Shown in pieces: positions 8,199-16,459 of a stretch of 64,000 nt of DNA. A program made the translations under genes and the position numbers. Below the pieces are notes generated by a model. The model did no database searches, was not told the DNA's origin, and saw nothing but the letters and a program-made list of their open reading frames with translations. Source of the stretch: Curtobacterium flaccumfaciens (GTDB lineage: Bacteria; Actinomycetota; Actinomycetes; Actinomycetales; Microbacteriaceae); the NCBI RefSeq assembly GCF_004361695.1, contig NZ_SNVW01000002.1, forward strand, positions 372,001 through 436,000. Reading direction: 5' to 3'. The stretch's first letter is position 1; every line of letters starts with the position of its first letter.

Positions 8199-8980
8199 CC
8201 GGGGCGACGCGGGACCGCGCCGCGGTGCCGCTGCTGCACCGCCCGGTGACCGTGCACGCCTGGGAGGACATCGTCTTCGCGCACTGGCGGCACGACCCGG
8301 CGTCGCTCGCCGCGCTCGTCCCGCCCGGTACCCGCCCCGACGTGATCGACGGCAGCGCCTGGGCGGGGTTGTCGGCGTACGTGTTCCGCGAGACCCGGGT
8401 CCCGCCGTTCCCGCCGTCCGGCCGGCTCGGTTCGATGACCGAGGTCACGATCGAGGTCCTCACCGTCGACGACCGCGGTCGACGCGGCGTCGCCTACCGC
8501 ACGGTCGACACCGCGAACGTGCCGGCGATCGTCGCCGCGCACGCGCTGCTCGGGGTCCCGTACACGTTCGCGCACGCACGAGCGCGCCGCCGCGGCGACA
8601 CGATCGCGCACCACTCGGTCCGGCACCCCGCCCGGGCAGGCGCGCTCCACCCGGTCCGGTGGGTGCGAACACGGACTGGAGGCGCGGTGCCGCCCCGCCA
8701 CGACGCCTCGGTCCGGGTGGTGGCCGGCGCCGTCGTCGACACCCCGCTGGCCGCCGAGCTCACGACACGACAGGGCATCCACGCCCGCCTGCTCGCGCAG
8801 ACGCTGTTCTGGCAGCGGCAGCACCCGCCGCTGACGGTCCGGTCGGCGCAGCTCGAACGCCTGGACGGCGACCTGCCGGACGCCGTCGGGATGCCCGGGC
8901 TGTTCGACCGCGATCCGGACTCGCTGCTCGTGGTGGACGGCACGACGGTCCGGTACGCGTGGGGGGACGTGGTCCGGTGA
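8195..8980 (+). CDS. YqjF/DUF2071 family protein
   Basis: The product has 261 residues. The pattern WEDIVFAHWRHDPASLAALVPPG, DVIDGSAWAGLSAYVF, and a central GVPYTFAHARAR segment is typical of DUF2071 (YqjF), a lipocalin-like beta fold of unknown function and usually about 240 residues. Around residue 160 the extra RTRTGGAVPP is encoded by half of the dispersed palindrome (8675-8698), which may be an in-frame insertion. GTG 8195 overlaps the stop of the DoxX gene, and its own stop overlaps the next GTG, so translation is chained. Confidence 0.8.
   Translation: MTGATRDRAAVPLLHRPVTVHAWEDIVFAHWRHDPASLAALVPPGTRPDVIDGSAWAGLSAYVFRETRVPPFPPSGRLGSMTEVTIEVLTVDDRGRRGVAYRTVDTANVPAIVAAHALLGVPYTFAHARARRRGDTIAHHSVRHPARAGALHPVRWVRTRTGGAVPPRHDASVRVVAGAVVDTPLAAELTTRQGIHARLLAQTLFWQRQHPPLTVRSAQLERLDGDLPDAVGMPGLFDRDPDSLLVVDGTTVRYAWGDVVR
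8675..8698. repeat. Half-copy of the 42-bp palindrome inside the DUF2071 gene
   Basis: CTGGAGGCGCGGTGC with its G+C-rich continuation matches the left arm and centre of the element. Confidence 0.6.
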
Positions 8981-9411
8981 CCGACGATCCGCACCACCTC
9001 GACCGCTTCGTCCAGGCGCAGGAGGGCGTCCACGACCGGGCCCTCGACGAGCTCCGCGCCGGCCGGAAGACCTCGCACTGGATGTGGTTCGTGTTCCCGC
9101 AGCTCGCCGGGCTGGGTCGGAGTGCGACCGCGCAGCGCTACTCCCTCGACGGAACGGCCGAGGCCCGGGCGTACCTCGACCACCCGGTGCTCGGCCCGCG
9201 GCTGCTCGACGCGACCGCCGTCGTGGCCGCCGCTCCGGCGCGTTCGGCGGACGACCTGCTCGGCGGAATCGACGCGCTGAAGCTGCGGTCCTCGATGACC
9301 CTGTTCGCGCACGCTTCGGCCGACGCGGCGCCCTTCCGCGCCGTGCTCGACCGCTGGTACGGCGGCACCGAGGACCCGGTCACGGTGCGCCTGCTGCACC
9401 TCGACGACTGA
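8977..9411 (+). CDS. DUF1810 family protein
   Basis: The product has 144 residues: LDRFVQAQEGVHDRALDELRAGRKTSHWMWFVFPQL (conserved in pieces), LGRSATAQRYSL, then ARAYLDHPVLGPRLLDAT and SSMTLF. This is the full-length DUF1810 fold, a small helical cytosolic protein of unknown biochemical role. GTG 8977 overlaps the previous stop (GTGA), making it the last gene of a three-gene coupled unit. Confidence 0.85.
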   Translation: MTDDPHHLDRFVQAQEGVHDRALDELRAGRKTSHWMWFVFPQLAGLGRSATAQRYSLDGTAEARAYLDHPVLGPRLLDATAVVAAAPARSADDLLGGIDALKLRSSMTLFAHASADAAPFRAVLDRWYGGTEDPVTVRLLHLDD

Positions 9412-9445
9412 CACGCCTCGATCCGATCCGGACGCCGTTCGTATA

Positions 9446-9456
9446 TCAGGTACGGT
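9446..9456 (+). promoter_or_regulatory. Likely promoter region of the GntR gene
   Basis: A locally A/T-rich stretch, CGTATATCAGGTACGGTG, stands out from its surroundings and contains a TACGGT-type -10 about 75 nt upstream of the GntR start. GTA-N7-TAC within it could be a GntR self-binding site; this is inference. Confidence 0.35.
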
Positions 9457-9529
9457 GAACCATGCGTCCGCACCGACCGGTCGGCCGCGCACCCCGTTGC
9501 CCGTCAACCCCGACTCCGGAGGAACCCGC

Positions 9530-10180
9530 ATGCCGGTCCCCAGCAGCGCACCGACCGAGCACCAGCTGCTCCGCGACACCGTTCGCGAGAAGATCCACGA
9601 CGCGATCATGGACGGCACGCTGGAACCGGGCGAACGGCTCAACGACGACGAACTCATCGCCTGGCTCGGCGTCTCCCGCACCCCCATCCGCGAAGCCCTC
9701 AGCCAGCTCGCCCGCGCCGGACTCATCGAGATGGCGCCGAACCGGTACACCCGGGTGACCACCCCGAACCCGACCGAGGTCGTCGAGGCGATGCAGACGC
9801 TCGGCGTGCTGTTCGGCGGCGTGGTGCGCCTGGCCGTCCCGCGGCTCGGCGCCGCGTCGAAGAAGAAGATCCTGGCGCAGCTCGACACCGCCATCGCGGA
9901 CTTCGAGGCGCACGACGTCGCGGCCGTGAACCGCGACGCGCTCGGCGTCTTCGCCCTGTACGTCGCGGAGTGCGGCAACGAGAACCTGCAGCGGGTCTGC
10001 CGCGACACCATGGACGGCCTGGCGTTCCGTCTCCGCCTGCCGAACCTCGACGAGCTCGTCGACTGGGACCGGATGACGGCGGACTTCCGTCGGCTGCGCG
10101 CGGCCACCGAGCAGGGCGACAACGTCGCCGCCGAGCTCGCGACCGAGGCCATCCACCTGCTCCCCGGGGAAAAGCGCTGA
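9530..10180 (+). CDS. GntR family transcriptional regulator (FCD type)
   Basis: The product has 216 residues. The winged helix-turn-helix covers about residues 8-75 (LRDTVREKIHDAIMDGTLEPGERL, then WLGVSRTPIREALSQLARAGLI), followed by an all-helical FCD-type ligand domain. FCD regulators usually respond to carboxylic acids or sugar acids and bind short inverted repeats. Start: ATG 9530 has GGAGGA 7 nt upstream. No metabolic genes are coupled to it; a hairpin terminator follows at once, so its target is elsewhere or itself. Confidence 0.85.
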   Translation: MPVPSSAPTEHQLLRDTVREKIHDAIMDGTLEPGERLNDDELIAWLGVSRTPIREALSQLARAGLIEMAPNRYTRVTTPNPTEVVEAMQTLGVLFGGVVRLAVPRLGAASKKKILAQLDTAIADFEAHDVAAVNRDALGVFALYVAECGNENLQRVCRDTMDGLAFRLRLPNLDELVDWDRMTADFRRLRAATEQGDNVAAELATEAIHLLPGEKR

Positions 10181-10206
10181 CACCATCTGAACAGGTGCAC
10201 AGGAAG

Positions 10207-10236
10207 CCGCCCGTCTCGCCCACGCGAGGCGGGCGG
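10207..10236 (+). terminator. Terminator hairpin after the GntR gene
   Basis: CCGCCCGTCTCGC and GCGAGGCGGGCGG form a 13-bp stem (one G:U) with a 4-nt loop, 27 bp past the stop. Confidence 0.75.
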
Positions 10237-10355
10237 TCTGCGTTCCCCGCGCCTCCCGGCCGTCCCCGACCGAGCGCGCCGGGCACGCGCAGTCACGCGC
10301 TGACGGAAGCCGGTAGCATCGCTCCGACCACCTGTCGGACGACCCGGAGCACCGC

Positions 10356-10826
10356 ATGAGCCACCGCCAGCCGGACCGCACCGAGATCGCCGCGCGCCTC
10401 GCCGCCGCCGTCGGCCGGATCAACCGCCGGGCCCGCACCGATTCGGCCGCACTCGGGTACGGCATCGTGTCCGCGCTCGCGACGATCCAGAGTGAGGGCC
10501 CCCTGCGCCCCGGCGACCTGTCGCGGATCGAGGTCGTCACGAAGCCGACGATGACCCGCATCCTGACCGAGCTCGAGCAGCGCGGGTTCATCGAGCGCGA
10601 GGCCGACCCGCGCGACGGACGGGCGTTCATGGTGACCGCGACACCCGAGGGCATCGCCGCCGTCGAACGCGCCCGAGCCGACCGCACCGGCATCGTCGCC
10701 GAGCTCATCGCCGAACTGCCCGACCACGACGTCGACGCCATCGCCGCCGCACTCGAAGCCCTCGAGCGCGTGGCCCAGGGCGAGCGGCACGATCGCTCCC
10801 AGGAAGCGCACAGCGCGCCGGCCTGA
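10356..10826 (+). CDS. MarR family transcriptional regulator
   Basis: The product has 156 residues with the MarR layout: N-terminal dimerisation helix, winged helix at about 45-110 (GPLRPGDLSRIEVVTKPTMTRILTELEQRGFIERE, read in pieces, then DPRDGRAFMVT with the wing Asp-Arg), and a C-terminal dimerisation helix. MarR proteins repress neighbouring genes and are released by small aromatic or oxidising ligands. A TAGCAT hexamer at 10314-10319 gives a short leader, and CGGAG precedes the ATG. No obvious target gene is adjacent. Confidence 0.85.
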   Translation: MSHRQPDRTEIAARLAAAVGRINRRARTDSAALGYGIVSALATIQSEGPLRPGDLSRIEVVTKPTMTRILTELEQRGFIEREADPRDGRAFMVTATPEGIAAVERARADRTGIVAELIAELPDHDVDAIAAALEALERVAQGERHDRSQEAHSAPA

Positions 10827-11111
10827 TCCCGCCGTTACCGAACCGTTACCGACGGGTGGACGGACGGTTCTGCCAGCCTCCCTGGACGCGCCGTCCAGGC
10901 TCGCGAGTCATCGTGTCGGCTTCGCCCATCGGCGGCCACCCCACGGCTGCCGGCCGGCGGACGGACGGGCCCCACACCACCGTCCGGTCCTCCCCCGGCT
11001 CGCGAGCTCTCGACGACGGACGTCCCCACGTCACGGACACCTGCGCGCTCCCCCACCCCCGCGCGCAGCGTCGACAGCCACGCACCACGAGCCGGCCGAC
11101 CACCGGAATCG

Positions 11112-11978
11112 ATGACAGGACACAGCACCACCGACCTCCCCACCACCACTGCCTCGACCCGACGTGAGGCCCTGAACACCCGCGACCGGCGCCTCCGCCG
11201 GGCGCTCCGCCGCCCCACCACGTTCATCGTGGGCGGCGCCGCGGTCCTCGCCGTCGCCGGCGGCATCGCGACCGTCGGGACGCAGCCCGCGATCGGCGAG
11301 GCACTCGGCATGCCGACCGCGAGCGCCTCGGCCACTCCGGCCCTCGACGGCACCGCACTCGACCGGGCACAGGCCGCCGCGACCATCTCCACGGCGCAGA
11401 CGGTCATCTCGACCGCGAACGAAAAGACCGACACCACCGCGCTCGAGCGCCGCATCGACGCACTCGACGACTACCGGAAGCTCTCCGGCGCGGCACTGAC
11501 CTCGCGGATCTCCTCGACGGTCGACGCCAGCACCGAGGTCGCGAACGCCAGCGCCACCCAGGACAAGCGGGACGCCGACGCGAAGGCCGCAGCCGAGGCG
11601 GCAGCGCAGAAGGCAGCAGCCGAGCGGGCCGCCGCAGCCGAGGCCGCGCGGAAGCAGGCAGCCGCGAACACCCCGGCGGGGGCGAAGGCCACGGCCAGCT
11701 CGCTCGCCGCGTCGAAGTACGGCTGGGGTTCCGACCAGTTCCAGTGCCTCGACAACCTCTGGACCAAGGAGTCCGGCTGGAACTACCAGGCCGTCAACGC
11801 GAACGGCGGCGCGACCGGCATCCCGCAGGCGCTCCCCGGCTCGAAGATGGGCACGATCGCGGCGGACTGGCGCACCAACGCCACCACGCAGATCACGTGG
11901 GGGCTGCAGTACATCAGCCAGTCGTACGGCACGCCGTGCGCTGCGTGGGCGCACTCGCAGGCGTCGAACTTCTACTGA
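11112..11978 (+). CDS. Secreted transglycosylase-like / aggregation-promoting factor-type protein
   Basis: The product has 288 residues. A hydrophobic membrane segment at about 38-57 (FIVGGAAVLAVAGGIATVG) follows a long basic N terminus, so it is exported or anchored. An Ala/Lys/Glu-rich coiled-coil stretch covers about 150-195. The C-terminal domain (about 205-288), with CLDNLWTKESGWNYQAVNANGGATGIPQ in pieces, is the lysozyme-like domain of aggregation-promoting factors and resuscitation factors, with a catalytic Glu in TKESGW. It probably cleaves or remodels peptidoglycan. A weak ribosome site precedes the ATG. The 285-bp leader region was checked for a c-di-AMP riboswitch and none was recognised. 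Confidence 0.8.
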   Translation: MTGHSTTDLPTTTASTRREALNTRDRRLRRALRRPTTFIVGGAAVLAVAGGIATVGTQPAIGEALGMPTASASATPALDGTALDRAQAAATISTAQTVISTANEKTDTTALERRIDALDDYRKLSGAALTSRISSTVDASTEVANASATQDKRDADAKAAAEAAAQKAAAERAAAAEAARKQAAANTPAGAKATASSLAASKYGWGSDQFQCLDNLWTKESGWNYQAVNANGGATGIPQALPGSKMGTIAADWRTNATTQITWGLQYISQSYGTPCAAWAHSQASNFY

Positions 11979-11990
11979 GCACGTGACGTC

Positions 11991-12020
11991 AACGGCCTCG
12001 GGATCGCTCCCGGGGCCGTT
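11991..12020. terminator. Terminator after the transglycosylase-like gene
   Basis: AACGGCCTCGGGA and TCCCGGGGCCGTT pair (one G:U) around a TCGC loop, 12 bp past the stop and just before the LtrA gene. Confidence 0.8.
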
Positions 12021-12039
12021 CGTCGTGTAGGCATGCCGG

Positions 12040-13188
12040 GTGACCACCATCGGACTCCGCCGCATGGCGCCCCGGGACCCCACCGAGGGACACCGTGCCG
12101 CCAGCCCCCTCGAGCTCCTCTTCGACCTGGTCTTCGTCGTCGCCGTGGGGTTCGCCGCGTCGAACCTGCACGAGATCGAGGCCGAGGGGCACGTCACCTC
12201 CGCCGTGATCGCCTACGCCTTCGTCTTCTTCGCGATCTGGTGGGCGTGGATCAACTTCACCTGGTTCGCGACCTCGTTCGACACCGACGACTGGCTCTAC
12301 CGGGTCATGACCGTCGTGCAGATGGCGGGCGTGCTCGTCCTCGCCGCCGGCGTGCACGCCGTGATGGTCGACGGCTCCACGCTCGTCGTCGTCATCGGGT
12401 ACGTCGTGATGCGCCTGGCCCTGGTCGGCCAGTGGCTGCGGGTCGCGGTCTCGTCGCCGGAGTACCGGCGGACGGCGCTCCGCTACGCCGCGGGGATCAT
12501 CGTGGTGCAGGTGCTCTGGGTGCTCGCCGTGCTGCTGCCCTGGGACGTCGAGCGGTTCGTCATCCCGGTGCTCATCCTCCTCGAGGTCCTCGTGCCGCCG
12601 TTCGCGGAGGCCGGCGCCCACACCACTCCGTGGCACACCCGGCACATCGCCGAGCGCTACTCCCTCTTCACGCTCATCGTCCTCGGTGAGGGGCTCGTCG
12701 CGTCGGCGAACGCGGTCATCGACGGCATCGCGCACGCCGACCACCTGGCGTCGCTCCTCGTGCTCGCCGCGTGCGGTCTCGTCATCGTCGTCGGCATGTG
12801 GTGGATCTACTTCTCGCGGGAGCAGCACGCCCACATCCGGTCGCTGCCCACCGCCCTCGTGTTCGGCTACGGCCACTACCTCGTGTTCGCCGCCGCCGGG
12901 GCGTTGCCCGCGGGCATCGAGGTCGCCGTCAGCGCCGACGCGGGCGAGGCCGAGCTGTCCCACGCCTCCGTCGCCGGCACGATCGCGGTGCCCGTCGCGC
13001 TGTTCGTGCTCGCGATCTGGTGGCTCGCGCTCCGCCCGTCGCTGACGACCGGGTGGAACGTCGTGGTCGTGCTGCTCGCGCTGGCGGTGCTCGCGAGCAT
13101 CGCCGTGCCCGCGGTGTCGCTCGTCGCGACGGCGGTGCTGGTCGTGGCGATCGTGGTCGTGCTGGAGGTGGCGGACCGGCGGGGGTGA
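12040..13188 (+). CDS. Low temperature requirement A (LtrA) family membrane protein
   Basis: The product has 382 residues, mostly hydrophobic with about ten predicted membrane helices. The N-terminal SPLELLFDLVFVVAVGF and the central ERYSLFTLIVLGEGLVA are signature segments of the LtrA family. The family is named from a Listeria cold-growth phenotype; its biochemical role is unknown. The GTG start at 12040 follows TAGGCA by 6 nt, close to the leaderless pattern but lacking the final T. It stands alone, with a terminator on its left and a 42-bp palindrome on its right. Confidence 0.85.
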   Translation: MTTIGLRRMAPRDPTEGHRAASPLELLFDLVFVVAVGFAASNLHEIEAEGHVTSAVIAYAFVFFAIWWAWINFTWFATSFDTDDWLYRVMTVVQMAGVLVLAAGVHAVMVDGSTLVVVIGYVVMRLALVGQWLRVAVSSPEYRRTALRYAAGIIVVQVLWVLAVLLPWDVERFVIPVLILLEVLVPPFAEAGAHTTPWHTRHIAERYSLFTLIVLGEGLVASANAVIDGIAHADHLASLLVLAACGLVIVVGMWWIYFSREQHAHIRSLPTALVFGYGHYLVFAAAGALPAGIEVAVSADAGEAELSHASVAGTIAVPVALFVLAIWWLALRPSLTTGWNVVVVLLALAVLASIAVPAVSLVATAVLVVAIVVVLEVADRRG

Positions 13189-13346
13189 GCCCGGCGGTCG
13201 CACCCGGATCGGGGGCATCTCACCCGGACCGTGCGATGGGCGGGCCGTCGGGGACGGCTGCGCTCTGCGGATGACGCGGCCGCATCACTCGGGTGGGGTG
13301 GCCCGGTCCGCGCACCCGTGGCGGTCCGAGACGGTGACCGTGTCAC

Positions 13347-13388
13347 GGCCTGGAGGCGCGGTGCGGGCCCGCCCCGCGCCTCCAGGCC
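13347..13388. repeat. Full 42-bp palindromic element
   Basis: The element begins GGCCTGGAGGCGCGG and ends with the complement, with a GC-rich centre; the arms pair over at least 15 bp. It lies between convergent genes (ends 13188 and 13403) and could also terminate transcription. Confidence 0.8.
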
Positions 13389-13402
13389 GACGGTCGGGAC
13401 CG

Positions 13403-13711
13403 TCAGCCGACGCGTGCGACCCGGACGTCCACCCGGCTGAGGGTGAGGCCGTGGGCCTCGGCCACCGCGAGAGCCGCGAGGTGCGCGGCGCGCGCCGTCT
13501 CCGGTGCCGGACGGGCTCCGTCGGTGCCGATCACGACGCGCAGGACGTCGTCGTCGAGGACGACACGGGCCAGCGCCGCGCGCGTCGCGAGCCGCTTCGC
13601 GGTGTCGATCGTCCCGCCCAGCGTGGGACGGGCGTGGTACAGCTCGGACACGCCGGGGACCGCGAGGACGGCGGTCTCCACGGCGGTCAGGACGTCGTCG
13701 TCGGCGCTCAT
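13403..13711 (-). CDS. Asp23/Gls24-operon small protein, hypothetical
   Basis: The product has 102 residues, opening with an acidic turn and a repeated alpha-beta pattern (AVETAVLAVPGVSELY, VVLDDDVLRVVIGTDG, VDVRVARVG). The alternation of VPGV and V-x-V strands resembles half of an Asp23/Gls24 domain, and the gene ends the sigma factor operon, overlapping the upstream stop (ATGA type). It probably works with the Asp23-like protein encoded before it; no reaction is known. Confidence 0.65.
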   Translation of the reverse strand: MSADDDVLTAVETAVLAVPGVSELYHARPTLGGTIDTAKRLATRAALARVVLDDDVLRVVIGTDGARPAPETARAAHLAALAVAEAHGLTLSRVDVRVARVG

Positions 13712-14325
13712 GCGCGGTCCTCCTCGTCGTCGGTCGTCGGGGGCAGCAGGTCACGGACCACCACGTCCACGGAGTCGACGAGCAGGTCCGTCTGCGTGGC
13801 GAGCACCGCTGCGACGGCCTCGCGCACCTCGGACGCCACCGCCGGGATCGCCGCACCGGCGCGGACGGCGATCTCCACCACCACCCGCACCGGTGCGCCG
13901 AGCTCGACGACGTCGCCCTCCAGCCGGCACCGGGCGATGAGGGCGTCCGGCACGCCGTCGCCGACGCTGCGGACCAGGGAACGGATCGCGCCCTCGGTCA
14001 TGACCGGCCGTTCGGTCGGCGCCTCCGGGCGGAGCGGGACGTCGCGACCGGACCGCGCCTCGATCGAGATGTTGGCGAGCACGCCGCTGATCCACGACTC
14101 GTCGGCCGGGGCCTCGTTCGCCGCCGCCTCTTCGAGGGAACCGAGCGACGAGTGCCGGAGTCGGACGATCGCCGCGAGCGCGTTCTGGCACGCCGCGGAC
14201 TCGTCGATGCTCGGGTCGGCGGGCAGCATGCCCGCGTCGAGGTAGTCGGCCAGCTCGTCGATCGTGTGGCCGTCGAGGTCGTCGGGTTCGAGGGAGTCGA
14301 GCCGGACGGGATCGGGTTCGGTCAT
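13708..14325 (-). CDS. Asp23/Gls24 family envelope stress protein
   Basis: The product has 205 residues. Its N-terminal region (about 1-75) is helical and acidic (DELADYLDAGMLPADPSIDE), while the C-terminal half (about 100-195) carries the Asp23/Gls24 pattern ITEGAIRSLVRSVGD-like, RCRLEGDVVELGAPVRVVVE, and DSVDVVVRDLLPP. Such proteins are envelope stress factors; in actinobacteria this type follows an ECF sigma gene, and the helical N terminus may contact the sigma factor (inference). The start at 14325 overlaps the sigma stop as ATGA and has GGAGGG 6 nt upstream, better than the ATG at 14331, which abuts the ribosome site. Confidence 0.75.
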   Translation of the reverse strand: MTEPDPVRLDSLEPDDLDGHTIDELADYLDAGMLPADPSIDESAACQNALAAIVRLRHSSLGSLEEAAANEAPADESWISGVLANISIEARSGRDVPLRPEAPTERPVMTEGAIRSLVRSVGDGVPDALIARCRLEGDVVELGAPVRVVVEIAVRAGAAIPAVASEVREAVAAVLATQTDLLVDSVDVVVRDLLPPTTDDEEDRA

Positions 14326-14876
14326 CGCCATCCCTCCATGAGACGGATCATGTTCTTCCGTGCCCGGGACAGCAGTCCGCGGACGGTCGAGGCGGGGAGG
14401 TCCAGTTCCTCCGCGATCTCGTCGTACGAGTACTCGAGGACTTCCTTCATGAGCCAGCACCGCCGCTGCGCCTCCGGCAGTTCGGCGAGCGCCGTCTCCA
14501 CCGCTTCCTCACGCGAGCGCGCCTCGGCGACGCGGTCCGGGGCGTCGTCGGCAGGCGCCTCGACCTCGAGCTCGGTCACGTCGTCGTGGAAACGCCGGGC
14601 GCGGATGCGGTCGAGGCATTTGCGGCTGAGGATGCGCATCAGCCAGGCCTTGACGCGTGCCCCGTCGTCGAGTCGGTCCATCCGGTTCCAGGCGGTGATG
14701 AACGTCTCCTGCACGACGTCGTCGAGCTCGTCCGTCGACCCGAGCGTCCGGCGGGCGTAGGCGCGCAGGAGCGGGGTGTACCGGCGGATGAGCACCTCGA
14801 ACGCACGGACGTCGCCGTCGGACGACCGATCCGCGAGGACGGCATCGTCGAGGTCGGTGAGGGGCGGGTGTGGCAC
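14322..14876 (-). CDS. RNA polymerase ECF-type sigma factor
   Basis: The product has 184 residues. Region 2 spans about 15-90, with DGDVRAFEVLIRRYTPLLRAYA and the core-binding DDVVQETFITAWNR; region 4 spans about 120-180, with LPEAQRRCWLMKEVLEYSYDEIAEELDLPASTVRGLLSRAR read in pieces. There is no classical zinc anti-sigma gene; the Asp23-type gene directly downstream and coupled takes that place. A 50-codon frame lies 40 bp upstream. No self-promoter is obvious. It probably controls an envelope stress response together with its operon partners. Confidence 0.88.
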   Translation of the reverse strand: MPHPPLTDLDDAVLADRSSDGDVRAFEVLIRRYTPLLRAYARRTLGSTDELDDVVQETFITAWNRMDRLDDGARVKAWLMRILSRKCLDRIRARRFHDDVTELEVEAPADDAPDRVAEARSREEAVETALAELPEAQRRCWLMKEVLEYSYDEIAEELDLPASTVRGLLSRARKNMIRLMEGWR

Positions 14877-14916
14877 GGATTCCTTCTACTGGTGGTGGAT
14901 GGGGGTCTGCTGGGCG

Positions 14917-15069
14917 TCACTCGTGGTCGGTGCGGCGCCCCGGTGCGCGGCGGACCCGGAACGGACCGGCGGGCCGAGCGGAGAGGGAACGGACCCGTGC
15001 CGTCGCCAGGAGGTGCCCGGGGGCGACGCGGTCGTGCGACGGCTGCTGCTGTGCGGCGGTGTCGGTCAT
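14917..15069 (-). CDS. Possible 50-residue basic peptide upstream of the sigma factor
   Basis: An ATG at 15069 is preceded by GAGGAG 6 nt upstream, and the 50-codon frame ends 40 bp before the sigma gene. The peptide starts MTDTAAQQQPSHDRVAPG and becomes Arg-rich. There is no membrane segment or cysteine. It could be a small regulator or only a leader frame that tunes expression of the sigma operon. I recognise no family; the good ribosome site and position are the only support. Confidence 0.4.
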   Translation of the reverse strand: MTDTAAQQQPSHDRVAPGHLLATARVRSLSARPAGPFRVRRAPGRRTDHE

Positions 15070-15171
15070 GGGGTCTCCTCGGAGCGTTCCGGAGGGCCGT
15101 CGGGTGTGGCCCTGCACCGATGAGACGTGGTGAGGACGGGATTCGTCACACGTCTGCGGCAAAGTGGGTGC

Positions 15172-15822
15172 ATGCCCCTCGTCACCGCCGTCTGCCGCGT
15201 CGACCGCCTGCACCGCGACTCCGGCACGATCGGGATCACCGCGATCGACAAGCGCCCCGTCGACGGGCCCGTCCGGGTCCGGCCGCTCGGGCTGCACGCC
15301 GACGTGCAGGCCGACCGCAAGCACCACGGCGGTGTCGACCAGGCCGTGTACGCATACGCCGACGAGGACGCCGCGTTCTTCGCCGAGTCGCTCGGCCGCG
15401 ACGTCCCGCCCGGCCTGTTCGGCGAGAACCTCCGCACGAGCGGCATCGACGTCACCGGCGCCGTCACCGGGGAGCGCTGGCGCATCGGCGAGGCCCTCGA
15501 GCTCGAGCTCGAGGTCACCGTCCCGCGCACGCCGTGCGGGACCTTCGCCCGTCGCATGCAGGTGGACCGGTGGGTGAAGCGGTTCGCCGAGGAGGGGCGC
15601 CCCGGGGCGTACTTCCGGGTACTGCGCTCCGGCCCCGTCGCCGCCGGTGATCCGATCGTCGTCACGCACCGGCCGGACCACGGGGTCACGATCGGGCAGC
15701 TCTTCGCCGGGCTGTCGCCGGAGCAGGCGCGCGCGGTGCTCGACTCGGGGACGGGTCTGGCGCCGACGGTGGTGCGCGACGTGTCGAAGGTGCTCGCGCG
15801 CGGCCGGGTCCTCGACCGCTGA
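15172..15822 (+). CDS. MOSC domain protein (YiiM-like)
   Basis: The product has 216 residues. The MOSC beta-barrel covers about 15-165, with KHHGGVDQAVYAYADED, GLFGENLRTSGIDV and the conserved cysteine in VPRTPCGTF, the residue thought to bind the molybdenum cofactor sulfur. A C-terminal tail (about 170-216) resembles the YiiM extension. Family members reduce N-hydroxylated substrates or carry sulfur to molybdenum enzymes. The ATG at 15172 is chosen over the in-frame GTG at 15127 because the family begins at this point. It is convergent with a second MOSC gene. Confidence 0.85.
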   Translation: MPLVTAVCRVDRLHRDSGTIGITAIDKRPVDGPVRVRPLGLHADVQADRKHHGGVDQAVYAYADEDAAFFAESLGRDVPPGLFGENLRTSGIDVTGAVTGERWRIGEALELELEVTVPRTPCGTFARRMQVDRWVKRFAEEGRPGAYFRVLRSGPVAAGDPIVVTHRPDHGVTIGQLFAGLSPEQARAVLDSGTGLAPTVVRDVSKVLARGRVLDR

Positions 15823-15853
15823 GGCGGCGGCCGGAGTCCGTCCGGCATGTGGG

Positions 15854-16417
15854 TCAGACGGGGCTGAGCGGCTGCAGCTCCCCCGTCGGCAGCTCGACCC
15901 GGATGCGGTCGCCCGCGCGGACGACGCCGCCGGCGACCACGACGGACATGACGCCGCCCTTCCGCTCGACGGACCCGTCGTCGGCCCGGCCGAGGACCGC
16001 GCGGAGCAGCCCGGGTTCGAAGTCGTTGATCTGCTGGCACGGGTTCCGCAGTCCGGTCACCCGCACGCACGCGTCGTCGCCGAGGTGCAGGAGCGTGCCG
16101 GTCGGCAGCCCGAGCAGGTCGACGCCGCGCGTCGTGACGTTCTCGCCCATGTCGCCGGGCGCCACGGTGAACCCCGCGTCGGCGACCTCGTCGAAGACCT
16201 CGGCGTGCAGCAGGTGCACCTGGCGCAGGTTCGGCTGCGACGGGTCGCGGGCGACCCGGGAGCGGTGCTGCACCGTCGTGCCGGCGTGGGCGTCGCCCTC
16301 GATGCCCCAGCCCTCGACCAGGACGACCTCGTCGACCACGGGCTTGGTGAAGTGGTGGGCGGTGTCACGGCTCACGGCGACGACCGTGGGCTGCTCGTCT
16401 TCGAGGTTCTGGGTCAC
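15854..16417 (-). CDS. MOSC domain protein, molybdenum cofactor sulfurase-like
   Basis: The product has 187 residues. WGIEGDAHAGTTVQHRSRV, RQVHLLHAEVFDEV, PGDMGENVTTRGVDLLGLP and the cysteine in TGLRNPCQQIN define a stand-alone MOSC domain of the short type. It may bind the cofactor through that cysteine. It differs from the neighbouring YiiM-like protein and is convergent with it, only 31 bp apart; no molybdenum enzyme is encoded in the window. The GTG start at 16417 has no clear ribosome site. Confidence 0.85.
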   Translation of the reverse strand: MTQNLEDEQPTVVAVSRDTAHHFTKPVVDEVVLVEGWGIEGDAHAGTTVQHRSRVARDPSQPNLRQVHLLHAEVFDEVADAGFTVAPGDMGENVTTRGVDLLGLPTGTLLHLGDDACVRVTGLRNPCQQINDFEPGLLRAVLGRADDGSVERKGGVMSVVVAGGVVRAGDRIRVELPTGELQPLSPV

Positions 16418-16459
16418 GAGACGATCATGGCGCAGAACCCGTCGATCGTGCAGGCCCGC

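Noticed and set aside
10827..11111. Riboswitch upstream of the transglycosylase-like gene
   Set aside because: c-di-AMP riboswitches often precede such genes, but I could not find the conserved core; only a short CCTGGACG/CGTCCAGG hairpin is visible near 10880.
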